The notes: generated from the sequence alone by a model not told the origin. 64,000 bases of DNA from JADJOY01 sp046331705 [NCBI: bacterium] (GCA_046331705.1 JAXLQJ010000030.1:26353-90352), one strand, 5' to 3'; positions 16,228-25,499 are shown, numbered from the stretch's first letter. Numbers and translations: made by a program.

Positions 16228-16247
16228 TTTGACGAATCGTCAAAAAC
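16225..16247. promoter_or_regulatory. 23-bp palindromic operator-like site
   Basis: Arms GTTTTTGACGA and TCGTCAAAAAC are perfectly inverted around a single central A. Such long, short-centred dyads are typical of TetR-family repressors that control acyl-CoA degradation genes. It lies 73 nt before the amidohydrolase start and overlaps the predicted -10 box. No TetR gene is present in the window, so the cognate regulator must be elsewhere. Confidence 0.6.
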
Positions 16248-16320
16248 GAGCTGGCCCGACCGGCGTTCGCCAACCCGCCGCGAACGCACGTCGCGCGAGC
16301 AACCAGCCACGAGGGAGCCC

Positions 16321-17451
16321 ATGCGGAACTACCGATTGATCGACGCGGACTGCCACACCCTCGAGCCGAAGCACATCTGGACCACGTACCTGCCCAAGAA
16401 ATTCCACGAGCGCGCTCCCAAGCTCGTGAAGGACGCCGAGGGCGGAGACGCCTGGCAGTTCCGCCCCGACACCCCGCCGATGACCATCGGCCTGGTGACC
16501 ACACCGGGACGCAGCTACGACGAGATCAAGTGGACGGGCTACACGTACGAGACGATCCGGGCCTCGTGCTTCGACGGCAAGGCGCGGCTCGCCGACATGG
16601 ACATCGACGGCGTCGACGCCGAGTTCATGTACCCGAGCCAGCGCACCATGTGGAGCTTCATGGCGGACCCCGACCCCGAGTACCACCTGGCCGGCGTCCA
16701 CGCCTACAACGACTGGGTGCACGACGAGTTCTGCGCCGCCGACCGCGAGCGTCTCTTCGCCCTCGCCCAGATGCCGAACATCGGCGTCGACGCCGCCATC
16801 GCCGAGATGAAGCGCGGCAAGGAAAAGGGAATGTGCGGCGTGATCATCTCCGCATGGCCGGGCGGCGGGGACGATCTGTGCGCCGCCGACGACAAGTTCT
16901 TCGCGGCCGCGCAAGAGATGGGCATGCCGATCGCGATCCACGTGAACATCCGCCGCAAGCGCGCGCCGGTCACCGGGCTCGACGGTCCGGCGGCGATCGC
17001 CCGCATGGCGCTGGCCGGCATGATGCAGTTCCCGCCCTCGATGTGCGACCTCATCATGAGCGGCGTCTTCGATCGCTTCCCCAAGCTCACGGTCCTCGGC
17101 GTCGAGGTGGACGTGGGCTGGATCCCGGTGGCCCTCGAGCAGCTCGACAACTTCTACTGGCGCAACCGCGCCCACACCGGCGTCACCATCAAGCGCTTGC
17201 CCAGCGACTACTTCCACGAGCACTTCATCTGCACCTTCCTCAAGGATCGCCACGGCATCGCCAACCGCTACGAGATCGGCGTGCGCAACATGGCGTGGTC
17301 CACCGACTTCCCGCACCACGGCAACGACTGGCCCTACAGCCGCAAGGTCGCCGGCGAGATGTTCCAGGGCGTGCCCAAGGACGAGATCGACATGATCTGC
17401 GCCGGCAACATGATCCGCGCGTTCAATCTTCCCCACGATCCCAAGGCGTGA
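16321..17451 (+). CDS. Amidohydrolase-2 family metal-dependent hydrolase
   Basis: A 376-residue TIM-barrel protein starting MRNYRLIDADCHTLEP, where Asp10 and His12 form the first metal-binding pair of the amidohydrolase-2 (ACMSD-like) group. IAIHVNIRR supplies a further His, and STDFPHHGNDWPYSR carries the final catalytic Asp. There is no signal peptide. Members hydrolyse or decarboxylate ring compounds. Its placement as first gene after the palindromic operator, ahead of MaoC and CoA-ligase genes, suggests a step in degradation of a cyclic or aromatic acid, but the substrate is not identifiable. Confidence 0.85.
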   Translation: MRNYRLIDADCHTLEPKHIWTTYLPKKFHERAPKLVKDAEGGDAWQFRPDTPPMTIGLVTTPGRSYDEIKWTGYTYETIRASCFDGKARLADMDIDGVDAEFMYPSQRTMWSFMADPDPEYHLAGVHAYNDWVHDEFCAADRERLFALAQMPNIGVDAAIAEMKRGKEKGMCGVIISAWPGGGDDLCAADDKFFAAAQEMGMPIAIHVNIRRKRAPVTGLDGPAAIARMALAGMMQFPPSMCDLIMSGVFDRFPKLTVLGVEVDVGWIPVALEQLDNFYWRNRAHTGVTIKRLPSDYFHEHFICTFLKDRHGIANRYEIGVRNMAWSTDFPHHGNDWPYSRKVAGEMFQGVPKDEIDMICAGNMIRAFNLPHDPKA

Positions 17452-17464
17452 GCCGGGCGCCGCG

Positions 17465-18649
17465 ATGAGCGCGATCCCGTTCGACACCTCCGACGTCGAC
17501 CGCTGGGTGGGAGTTCCGCTCGGCGGTCGCACGCTCCGCGATCCGATCCACGTCAACGACGTGCGGCGCTGGTCGCAGGGCATGCAGAACCCCAACCCGC
17601 TCTACTTCGACGAGGACTTCGCCGCCGAGAGCCGCTTCGGGCAGCTCGTGGCGCCGCAATCGTTCGCGGTGTGCACCGACGACAGCCACGGCGCCGCGCC
17701 CGCGATCCAGGGCTCGATCCCCGGCTCGCACATGCTCTTCGGCGGCGACGAGTGGTGGTTCTTCGGGCCGCGCATCGTGCCCGGCGATCGCATCACCCGC
17801 GACCGCATGCTCTTCGACTACAAGGTGCGCGAGACGCGCTTCGCCGGGCCGACGATGTTCGCGCGCGGCGACACCACCTACATCAACCAGCGCGGCGAGG
17901 TCGTCGCCAAGCAGCGCTCGACCTCCATCCGCTACCTCGCCGACGAGGCGCAGCGCCGTCGCGCCAGCGCGGACGCTGCATCCGCTGCCGCGGCGCCCGA
18001 GTGGAGCGACGCGGAGCTGGCGGCGATCGAGAAGCGCAAGCTCGACTACTACCGCACCTTCATCGACCTCGGCCATCTGCGGCGCGTGGACGTCGTCGTG
18101 GGCGAACGGCTTCCGCAGCGCGTGGTCGGGCCCCACTCCATCGCGAGCTTCACCAGCGAGTGGCGCGCGTTCCTGCAAAATCTCTGGGGGGCCTTCCGCA
18201 TCGATCCAGGGCCCACCTCGCTGCGCCAGGCGGGCTGGCTCACCGAGATGGACCGGGACGTGGACAAGGCGAAGATCGACCCCACGCAGACCGACGGGCT
18301 CTACTACGGCCCCTCGCGCGGTCACGTGAACGACCGCTACGCGCAGCGCATCGGCATGCCGCGCGCGTACGGCTATGGTGCCTCGATGGGCTCGTGGATC
18401 CTCGACTACCTCGCCAACTGGGTGGGCGAATGGGGCGAGATCACGCACGCGAAGCTCGCCTACAAGGCGCCAGCGCTCTCCGGCGACCTCACGATCCTCG
18501 ACGCCACCGTCACCGCGCTCGGCATCGATCCGCCCACGGGTCAACCGCTCGCCACGCTGGAGGTGCGCATGAAGAACCAGCGTGACGAGTCGATGGCCGA
18601 GGGCACCGCCGAGGTGAGGCTGCCGACGGAGCGGCTTCCGTCGCGCTGA
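17465..18649 (+). CDS. Double-hotdog MaoC/FAS1-like dehydratase
   Basis: A 394-residue protein with two hotdog domains. The first (about 15-155) has the acyl dehydratase entry NPNPLYFDEDFAAESRFGQL followed by APQSFAV. A linker rich in Ala/Arg (about 160-185) leads to a second domain (about 210-385) with SIASFTSEWRAFLQN and THAKLAYKAPALSGD. Such proteins hydrate enoyl-CoAs in pathways that lack a crotonase step. It lies 13 nt after the amidohydrolase and 11 nt before the CoA ligase, so all three are likely on one mRNA. The classic D-x-N-x-H motif is altered (no His after NPLYFD), so its catalytic status is uncertain. Confidence 0.8.
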   Translation: MSAIPFDTSDVDRWVGVPLGGRTLRDPIHVNDVRRWSQGMQNPNPLYFDEDFAAESRFGQLVAPQSFAVCTDDSHGAAPAIQGSIPGSHMLFGGDEWWFFGPRIVPGDRITRDRMLFDYKVRETRFAGPTMFARGDTTYINQRGEVVAKQRSTSIRYLADEAQRRRASADAASAAAAPEWSDAELAAIEKRKLDYYRTFIDLGHLRRVDVVVGERLPQRVVGPHSIASFTSEWRAFLQNLWGAFRIDPGPTSLRQAGWLTEMDRDVDKAKIDPTQTDGLYYGPSRGHVNDRYAQRIGMPRAYGYGASMGSWILDYLANWVGEWGEITHAKLAYKAPALSGDLTILDATVTALGIDPPTGQPLATLEVRMKNQRDESMAEGTAEVRLPTERLPSR

Positions 18650-18660
18650 TCGGTCGCGCC

Positions 18661-20343
18661 GTGGCTGACTCGCCCGGTCTGGCGCTGCAACCCGACCCGC
18701 GCCGCTACGCCCTGCCTGCGTTTCTCGACGACGTGGCGCAGCGCCACGCGGGACGCGTCGCGCTGCGCTTCGAGGATCGGACCATCGCCTTCGACGAGCT
18801 GCGCGCCCGAGCGCGAGCGCTCGCCCGCGGGCTGCTCGCCGCGGGGGTCGTGAAGGGAACGCGGGTCGGATTGCTCGCGGCCAACCGCCCCGAGTGGGTG
18901 GTCGCCGCCTTCGCCACGGCGCTCGCGGGTGGCGTGCTGGTCCCGATCTCCACCTTCGCCACCGCGGCGGAGCGCGAGCACTTGATGCGCCACGGCGACG
19001 TCGCGGTGCTGCTTCTCGAGCCGGCGTTGCTCAAGCATCGCTACCTGGACGATCTCCTCGGCGCCCACCCGGAGATCGCCAGCGGCGCGCCCGGCGCGAT
19101 CCGCTGCCCGGCGCTTCCCTTCCTGCGCCGGGTGGTGGCGCTCGGCGTGGATGCGCCCGTGGGTGGCGTCGAGCGCTGGGACGACGTGGTCGCGTCCGGC
19201 GCGGGCGTCCCCGAGACGCTCCTCGACGCCGCGGCGCGCGAGGTCGCGCCCGGCGACGAGGCCATGATCGTCTACACCTCCGGTTCGACCGCCGAGCCGA
19301 AGGGCGTCGTACATGCCCACCGCGCGGCCGTGATCCAGAGCTGGCGCTTCGCCGAGATCCTCGACCTCGCTCCCCACGACGTGGTGTGGACCGCGTACCC
19401 GCTCTTCTGGACCGCCGGGTTCGCCATGTCGCTGGGTGCCTCGCTCGCCGCGGGCTCGACGCTGCTCCTCGAGGAGACCTTCGACGCGCCGCTGGCGCTC
19501 GCGCGAATCGAAGAGACGCGCGCCACCGTCGTGCACGCCTGGCCACACCAGGAGAAAGCGCTCGCCGAGCACCCCAGCGCCCGCCATCGCGACCTGCGCT
19601 CGTTGCGCCAGGTGAACTTCGGTTCGCCGCTCGCGCCGCTCGCGGGCATCCGCGAGGATCGCTGGGGCCGCGCGGCGACCTACGGCCTCACCGAGACCTT
19701 CACGCTGGTCGCGGCGATCCCGGCGACCGCTCCCGTGGACGAACGTCGCGGCAATCACGGCCGGGTTCTCCCCGGCACCGAGGTCCGCATCGTGGATCCC
19801 ACGAGCGGCTCGCCGCTGGCCGCCGGCGAAACCGGCGAGATCTGGGTGCGCGGCGCGACCTTGATGCTCGGCTATCACAAGCAGCCGCGCGAGGCCGCGT
19901 TCGACGCGGACGGCTTCTTCCACACCGGCGATGGCGGCTCGCTCGACGCCGACGGCAAGCTGCACTGGAACGGCCGGCTCACCGGCCTCATCAAGACCGG
20001 CGGCGCCAACGTCTCGCCCGTGGAGATCGAGAACCAGCTGCGCTCGTTCCCGGGATTGCGCGGCGCGCTGGCCGTGGGCGTCGCGCACCGAAGCCTGGGC
20101 GAGATCGTGGTCTTGTGCGCGCTCGTCGAGCCGGGTGTCACGCCGCCCACCGAAGACGAGATTCGCGGCTTCCTTCGCGCGCGCCTGGCGTCGTACAAAG
20201 TGCCGCGACGTGTGCTCTTCTTCGACGTCGACGAGGTGGCGATGACCGGGACCCAGAAGATCCAAGCGGCGCCGCTGCGCGAAGCGGCGCTGGCGCGGCT
20301 GCGGGCCGAGCGAGCCGTGATCGACGGCGAGGCCTACGCGTGA
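18661..20343 (+). CDS. AMP-dependent acyl-CoA ligase
   Basis: A 560-residue class I adenylate-forming enzyme starting with GTG at 18661. The P-loop is YTSGSTAEPKG (about 205-215), A5 is TYGLTET, A7/A8 are FHTGDGGSLDADGKLHWNGR and the A10 lysine is in TGTQKIQ. It differs from the ligase at 14356 in lacking the long-chain GKFVAP segment and is closer to medium-chain/aromatic ligases. It activates a carboxylic acid by adenylation and thiolation. It follows the MaoC gene by 11 nt. The substrate is presumably the acid handled by this block. Confidence 0.85.
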   Translation: MADSPGLALQPDPRRYALPAFLDDVAQRHAGRVALRFEDRTIAFDELRARARALARGLLAAGVVKGTRVGLLAANRPEWVVAAFATALAGGVLVPISTFATAAEREHLMRHGDVAVLLLEPALLKHRYLDDLLGAHPEIASGAPGAIRCPALPFLRRVVALGVDAPVGGVERWDDVVASGAGVPETLLDAAAREVAPGDEAMIVYTSGSTAEPKGVVHAHRAAVIQSWRFAEILDLAPHDVVWTAYPLFWTAGFAMSLGASLAAGSTLLLEETFDAPLALARIEETRATVVHAWPHQEKALAEHPSARHRDLRSLRQVNFGSPLAPLAGIREDRWGRAATYGLTETFTLVAAIPATAPVDERRGNHGRVLPGTEVRIVDPTSGSPLAAGETGEIWVRGATLMLGYHKQPREAAFDADGFFHTGDGGSLDADGKLHWNGRLTGLIKTGGANVSPVEIENQLRSFPGLRGALAVGVAHRSLGEIVVLCALVEPGVTPPTEDEIRGFLRARLASYKVPRRVLFFDVDEVAMTGTQKIQAAPLREAALARLRAERAVIDGEAYA

Positions 20344-20380
20344 GCGGCGCCTCGGCAGCGCTGGGCACGGCCCGCGGGCT

Positions 20381-20394
20381 GAACGGTTCCGTTC
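20381..20394. promoter_or_regulatory. Second palindromic operator-like site
   Basis: GAACGG and CCGTTC are perfectly inverted around TT in the 70-nt gap before the CoA-transferase gene, 19 nt ahead of its ATG. GAACGG-type half-sites occur in TetR-family operators. No promoter boxes could be fitted with confidence, and the arms are short, so chance is possible. Confidence 0.35.
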
Positions 20395-20413
20395 GACCGC
20401 CCAGGACGACTCG

Positions 20414-22882
20414 ATGCTGAGCGGCCTTCGCGTCCTCGACCTCACCGACGAGCGCGGCCACCTCGCCGGCAAGATCCTCGGCGACCTGGGCGCCGACGTC
20501 ATCAAGATCGAGCCGCCCGGCGGCGATCCGCTGCGGATGCGCGGGCCGTTCGTGGGTGGCGAGGTCCACCCGGAGGCGAGCGTGCCGTGGCTGGCGGCCA
20601 ACACCAGCAAGCGCGGCATCGTCCTCGACCTCACGTCCGCCGCCGAGCGCGACGACTTCCTGGATCTCGTCCGTGCCAGTGACGTGCTCGTGGATTCCTT
20701 CCCGCCCGGGACGCTCGAGCGCCTGGGCCTCGGCTTCGCGACGCTCGCTGCGCGAAACCCCACGCTGATCCAGTGTGCGATCACGCCCTTCGGCTCGAGC
20801 GGGCCGCGCGCGACCTGGCGCGCGCACGATCTGGTGATCGTCGGCGCAGGCGGCAACGCCGGGCTCACCGGCGATCCCGATCGCGCGCCGCTCGTCTGCA
20901 GCGCGCCGACCTCGTACCTGCACGCGGCCCCGGAAGCCGTGATCGGGATCCTGTTCGCGCTCGCCGCTCGCAGCCGCACCGGACGCGGCGAGCTCGTGGA
21001 CGTCTCCATGCAGGAATGCCAGCTCGCCACCTTGATCTCGGCGCCCGGCCAGTTCGCCCTGAGCGGAAAGCTGCGGCAGCGCGCGGGCGCCAGGATCGGC
21101 CGCACCCGCGAGATCTGGCGGACCCGGGACGGCTGGATCTCGTTCGGCCTACGCGGCGGGCCGGCGCGCGCCGCGGGGATCACCGCGCTGGTCGAGCTCA
21201 TGGCCGAGCACGGGGCGGCGCCCGAGTGGCTGCGTCGCTACGACTGGCGTTCGTTCGACGCGAACCGGGTCGAGGAGACCGAGCTCGCGTGCCTCGACTC
21301 GGTGTTCGCGGCGTTCTTCGCGTCGCGCGCCACGCGCGAGCTCTACGCGGAAGCGGTGAAGCGCCGCTTGATGCTGGCGCCCTGCCAGGACGCCGCCGCG
21401 ACGCTCGCCGATCCCCAGCTGCGCGCACGCGGGCTCTTCGTGCCCGTTTCCACCGGTCCCTTCGGCAAAGGACGAATGGAGGTGCCGGGCACTTTCGCGC
21501 AGACGCCCGATCACGCCATCGGCGTGCGCTGTCGGGCGCCGGGGATCGGCGAGCACGCGTCGTCGGTGTGGGCCGACGTGCGTGCGACGCTCGCATCCCT
21601 GCCCGCCGCGCGCGCCGTGCCGGCGGCGGCAGCCACCGCCGCTGCAGCGAGCGCGGAGCCGAGCGCGCCCGCGCTCTTCGCGGACCTCCGGATCCTGGAG
21701 CTTGGCGCGGGCGCCGCCGGACCCGTGGCGTCGCGCTACTTCGCGGAGCACGGGGCGACGGTGATCCGGATCGAATCGGCGCTGCGCCCCGACTTCATCC
21801 GACTGCTCCACGTGAGCGGCGGCGCCACCACCGATCCCGCCGTGCTCGATCGCTCGCCGATGTTCGCGCTCCTCAACGCCAGCAAGCAGAGCCTCGCGCT
21901 CAACCTCGCCAAGCAGGAGGCGCGCGCGATCGTCGAGCGCCTGGCGAAGACGGTGGACGTCGTGACCGAGAACTTCACCCCTGGCGTCATGGACAAGTGG
22001 GGGCTCGGCGCGCGCGCGCTGTCGCGGATCAACCCGCGGCTGATCGTGGTGTCGAGCTCGCTGTTCGGGCAAACCGGTCCTCACCGCAACTATCCCGGCT
22101 TCGGCGGGCAAGGCGCGGCGCTCGCCGGCTTCAACGCGCTCACCGGCTGGCCCGATCGTGAGCCGATCGGCCCGTACGCGACGATCACCGATTCGCTCGC
22201 ACCCCGCTTCATCGCCGCGGCCATCGCCGCGGCGCTCGCCGAGCGCGAGCGCACCGGTTTCGGCCGGGTGCTCGACGTCTCGCAGGTCGAGGTCGGCGTG
22301 TACGCGCTCTCCGAAGCCATCGCCACCGCCAGCGCCACCGGCACCTCACCGACGCGGCTGGGAAACCGCAGTCGTGACTTCGCGCCGCACGGCATCTATC
22401 CGTGCGCCGGAGACGATCGCTGGATCGCGCTCGCGGTCCGCGACGCGGCGGGATGGCAGGCGCTCACGACGCTGCTCGGCGATCCAGGGTGGTACCGAAA
22501 CGAGCGCTTCACGGACATGGCGGCGCGTCTCGCCAACGTCGAGGTCCTCGATCGCCACCTCGCCGAATGGACCCGCACCCAGGATGCCGCCGAGCTCGCC
22601 GCGCGGCTCCAGGGCGCGGGGCTCGAGGCCGCGGTCGTGGCGAGCTGCTCCGATCTCCTCGCGGATCCGGCGCTCGCGCATCGCCAGCATTTCCAGCGCG
22701 TGCGGCACACGGCGCTCGGCGAGCTCGCCGTGGAACGCACGGGCTTTCGTCTCGCCGGCTCGAAGGCCGGCTTCACGCGCGGTGGGCCTCTCGTCGGCGA
22801 GCACAGCCGTGCGATCCTCGCCGCGCTGGGCCTCGCCGACACGGACATCGAGCGCCTCACGCGCGAACAGGTGATCGCATGA
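20414..22882 (+). CDS. Tandem CaiB/BaiF (class III) CoA-transferase
   Basis: An 822-residue protein made of two full class III CoA-transferase domains: about 1-395 (LSGLRVLDLT...LGADVIKIEPPGGDPLR) and about 418-822 (LFADLRILELGAGAAGPVASRY...). An Ala-rich linker (about 396-415) joins them. Related two-domain architecture is known for DddD, but no specific DddD assignment is made. In each half the segment matching the formyl-CoA transferase nucleophile loop (VDVSMQD) reads Glu at the Asp position (Glu201 in VDVSMQE, Glu626 in LDVSQVE). It probably transfers CoA between carboxylic acids in the pathway. The stop overlaps the next ATG by 4 nt. Confidence 0.88.
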   Translation: MLSGLRVLDLTDERGHLAGKILGDLGADVIKIEPPGGDPLRMRGPFVGGEVHPEASVPWLAANTSKRGIVLDLTSAAERDDFLDLVRASDVLVDSFPPGTLERLGLGFATLAARNPTLIQCAITPFGSSGPRATWRAHDLVIVGAGGNAGLTGDPDRAPLVCSAPTSYLHAAPEAVIGILFALAARSRTGRGELVDVSMQECQLATLISAPGQFALSGKLRQRAGARIGRTREIWRTRDGWISFGLRGGPARAAGITALVELMAEHGAAPEWLRRYDWRSFDANRVEETELACLDSVFAAFFASRATRELYAEAVKRRLMLAPCQDAAATLADPQLRARGLFVPVSTGPFGKGRMEVPGTFAQTPDHAIGVRCRAPGIGEHASSVWADVRATLASLPAARAVPAAAATAAAASAEPSAPALFADLRILELGAGAAGPVASRYFAEHGATVIRIESALRPDFIRLLHVSGGATTDPAVLDRSPMFALLNASKQSLALNLAKQEARAIVERLAKTVDVVTENFTPGVMDKWGLGARALSRINPRLIVVSSSLFGQTGPHRNYPGFGGQGAALAGFNALTGWPDREPIGPYATITDSLAPRFIAAAIAAALAERERTGFGRVLDVSQVEVGVYALSEAIATASATGTSPTRLGNRSRDFAPHGIYPCAGDDRWIALAVRDAAGWQALTTLLGDPGWYRNERFTDMAARLANVEVLDRHLAEWTRTQDAAELAARLQGAGLEAAVVASCSDLLADPALAHRQHFQRVRHTALGELAVERTGFRLAGSKAGFTRGGPLVGEHSRAILAALGLADTDIERLTREQVIA

Positions 22883-24348
22883 TCGGGATCTCGGCTTACG
22901 GCGCGTACGTGCCGATCACGCGCCTCGCGCTCTCGCTGGCCGCCGGCCGCGCCGCCAAGGACGGCGAGCCCGAGCGCGCCGTCGCCGCCCACGACGAGGA
23001 CACGCTCACGATGGCGGTCGCGGCGGCGACGGATTGCCTCGGCGCGCGCGACCGCGAGGGGATCGACGCGCTCTACCTCGCCACCACCACGTCGCCGTAT
23101 CGCGAGAAGTCGGGCGCCGCCCTGGTCGCCAAGGCGCTCGACCTGCGGCGCGACGTGGCGACCGCGGAGCTCGGCGGATGCTTGCGCGCGGGCCTGAGCG
23201 CGCTCGCCGCGGCTCGCGACGCGGTGGCGAGCGGCGCGGCGCGACACGCGCTGGTGATCGCGTCCGACAGCCGACTCGCCGCGCCCCGCTCCGCGCTCGA
23301 GCGGGACATGGGTGACGGCGCGGCGGCGTTCGTGGTGAGCGCCACGGACGTGCTCGCGACGATCGACGGCCGGCACGCGGTGAGCGACGAGATCGTCGAC
23401 GTGTGGCGCGCCGAGCACGACGAGTTCGTGCGCTCGTGGGAGGACCGCTTCGTCACCCAACACGGCTATCACCGCAACGTCGTCGACGCGCTGCGGGGGT
23501 TGCTCGCCACGAGCGGCGTGGGCGCCAGCGACCTGGCGCGACTGGCGCTGGCGGGCCCGGATGGCCGCAGCGCTGCCGCCGCCGCGAAGGCCGTGGGGAT
23601 CGCCGCCGAGCGCGTCGTGCCCTTGCTCTTCGGCAAGCTCGGCCACACCGGCGCCGCGTTCGCGCCCATGCTGCTGGTGCACGCGCTCGAGTCACCGAGC
23701 GTGGCGGCGGGCGAGCGCATCGCCTGCGTCGCTCACGGCAGCGGCGCCGAAGCGATGCTGCTCACCGTGACGCCGGCGCGCGCGCGGCCCGAGCCGCGGC
23801 CGCGCCGCGGTCTCACCGGTCACCTGGGACGACGCCGCGCGCTCGCGAGCTACCAGACCTATCTGACGGCGCGGCAGCTCTCGCCCACCGAGCACGACGC
23901 TCGCGGCGGCGGCGGCGTCCCGGCCACGGTCGCCTATCGCGAGCGCGACGCCGAGATCGCCCTCCGCGGCTTGCGCTGCACGAGCTGCGGCACGCTGCAT
24001 TTTCCGCGGCAGCGCGTGTGCCATCGGTGCCACGCGCGCGATCGCTTCGAGCCCGTGCGGCTCTCCGACCGCCCCGGCCGCGTGCTCTCGTACACGTTCG
24101 ACTGGTTCTTCCCCAGCGCGGAGCCGCCGACGATCGCGGGCGTGATCGAGATCGACGGCGCGCGGCTCTACGTCCAGATGACCGACGCGGCGCCCGACGA
24201 GCTGCGCTGTGATCTGCCGGTGGAGATGGTGTTCCGCCGCATACACGAGGCCGGCGGCCGCCCCAACTACTTCTGGAAGAGCACGCCGATCCGCGAGGGG
24301 ATGGGCCGCGAATCCATGGAGGGCAAGGCCGCGGGAGGTGACCCGTGA
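22879..24348 (+). CDS. HMG-CoA-synthase-like domain fused to DUF35
   Basis: A 489-residue fusion. Residues 1-300 form a thiolase-superfamily domain of the HMG-CoA synthase/KAS III type, with likely nucleophile Cys101 in AELGGCLRAGL and catalytic His256 in FGKLGHTGAA. After an Arg/Pro linker, residues about 350-470 form a DUF35 zinc ribbon/OB fold with Cys367, Cys370, Cys381 and Cys384 and the OB strand RVLSYTFDWFFP. DUF35 is normally a separate partner, so the fusion supports its functional pairing with thiolase-fold enzymes. The ATG at 22879 overlaps the CoA-transferase stop, and its own stop overlaps the next gene (GTGA). It probably catalyses a Claisen-type condensation or cleavage. Confidence 0.82.
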   Translation: MIGISAYGAYVPITRLALSLAAGRAAKDGEPERAVAAHDEDTLTMAVAAATDCLGARDREGIDALYLATTTSPYREKSGAALVAKALDLRRDVATAELGGCLRAGLSALAAARDAVASGAARHALVIASDSRLAAPRSALERDMGDGAAAFVVSATDVLATIDGRHAVSDEIVDVWRAEHDEFVRSWEDRFVTQHGYHRNVVDALRGLLATSGVGASDLARLALAGPDGRSAAAAAKAVGIAAERVVPLLFGKLGHTGAAFAPMLLVHALESPSVAAGERIACVAHGSGAEAMLLTVTPARARPEPRPRRGLTGHLGRRRALASYQTYLTARQLSPTEHDARGGGGVPATVAYRERDAEIALRGLRCTSCGTLHFPRQRVCHRCHARDRFEPVRLSDRPGRVLSYTFDWFFPSAEPPTIAGVIEIDGARLYVQMTDAAPDELRCDLPVEMVFRRIHEAGGRPNYFWKSTPIREGMGRESMEGKAAGGDP

Positions 24349-25499
24349 AGGACGCCATCCGCGACAAGGTGGCGGTGGTCGGCGTGGGGTGCTCGGCCTT
24401 CGGCGAGCGCTGGGATGCCTCGCCCGAGGACCTGATCGTCGAGGCGGCGTTCGAGGCGTACGCGGACGCCGGCGTCGACGAGCCCCAGCGCGTCATCGAG
24501 GCCGTGTTCTGCGGCGCGGTCTATCCATCGCGCGGCACCGCCGAGGTGGCCGAGTCGCTCAAGCTCTTCGGCCGTCCGGTTTCGCTGGTGCAGAACTACT
24601 GCGCCACGGGAACCGATGCCTTCCGCTTCGGCGTCTTCGCCATCGCGGCCGGCGTGTACGACACGGTGCTGGTGGTCGGCTTCGACAAGCCCAAGGACCG
24701 GGGCGTGTCGGGGCCCAGCGTGAATCTCACGGGCGTGCGCGGGTTGCCGGCCACGCCGGCGGCGTGGTTCTCGCTCTGCGCCGCGCGTTACTTCGAGACC
24801 TACGGTGCTTCCCGCGAGGACCTGGCGCGGATCGCGGTCAAGAATCACAAGAACGGCACCCTCGCGCCGAAGTCGATGCTCAAGCGCGAGATCACCGTGG
24901 AGGAAGCGCTCGGCGCGCGCATGATCGCGTGGCCGTTCGGCCTCTACGATTGCGCCGCCCAGTCCGACGGCGCCGCCGCGGCGATCCTGACGCGTCGCGA
25001 TCTCGCGCGCTCCTTCCGCGCCGATCCCGTCCTGGTGAAGGCCGTCACGATCGCCTTGGCGGCCAATCCGCAGGGCGATCCGGACTTCGATTTCCTGCGC
25101 TGGAAGCCCACGGAGCACGCGGCCCGCGACGCCTACGCGCAGGCAGGCATCCGCGACCCGCGCCGCGAGATCCAGCTCGCCCAGCTCCACGATTGCTTCA
25201 CCCTCACCGAGCTGCTCTCGTACGAGGATCTGGGCTTCTGCGAGAAGGGCTCGGCGAAGGAACACATCCAGTCCGGCACCTTCGCCCTCGGCGGCGAGCT
25301 CCCGGTCAACACCGACGGCGGCCTCAAGACCTTCGGCCACCCCACCGGCGCGACGGGCGTGCGCATGATCTACGAGAACACGCTGCAGCTTCAGGGACGC
25401 GCCGGTCCCCGCCAGGTCAAGAACGCCTCCGTCGCGTTGAGCCACAATCTGGGCGGCGCTCCCCAGACCTGCGGAATCGCCATCCTCGGCATCGAGTGA
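24345..25499 (+). CDS. SCP-x-type acyl-CoA thiolase
   Basis: A 384-residue thiolase-family protein starting with GTG inside a GTGA overlap and preceded by GGGAGG. VQNYCATGTDAFRFG carries the likely nucleophile Cys86. The family blocks HDCFTLTELLSYEDLG and GGLKTFGHPTGATGVRM supply the catalytic histidines. It differs from the Ltp2-like protein at the window start in keeping the Cys and the GHPTGATG motif, so real thiolytic activity is likely. It probably works with the DUF35 part of the upstream fusion protein to release acetyl- or propionyl-CoA. Confidence 0.88.
   Translation: MKDAIRDKVAVVGVGCSAFGERWDASPEDLIVEAAFEAYADAGVDEPQRVIEAVFCGAVYPSRGTAEVAESLKLFGRPVSLVQNYCATGTDAFRFGVFAIAAGVYDTVLVVGFDKPKDRGVSGPSVNLTGVRGLPATPAAWFSLCAARYFETYGASREDLARIAVKNHKNGTLAPKSMLKREITVEEALGARMIAWPFGLYDCAAQSDGAAAAILTRRDLARSFRADPVLVKAVTIALAANPQGDPDFDFLRWKPTEHAARDAYAQAGIRDPRREIQLAQLHDCFTLTELLSYEDLGFCEKGSAKEHIQSGTFALGGELPVNTDGGLKTFGHPTGATGVRMIYENTLQLQGRAGPRQVKNASVALSHNLGGAPQTCGIAILGIE

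Noticed and set aside
18541-21201. 886-codon minus-strand frame opposite the CoA ligase gene
   Set aside because: Opposite strand carries a complete adenylate-forming enzyme; this frame lacks any family motif.
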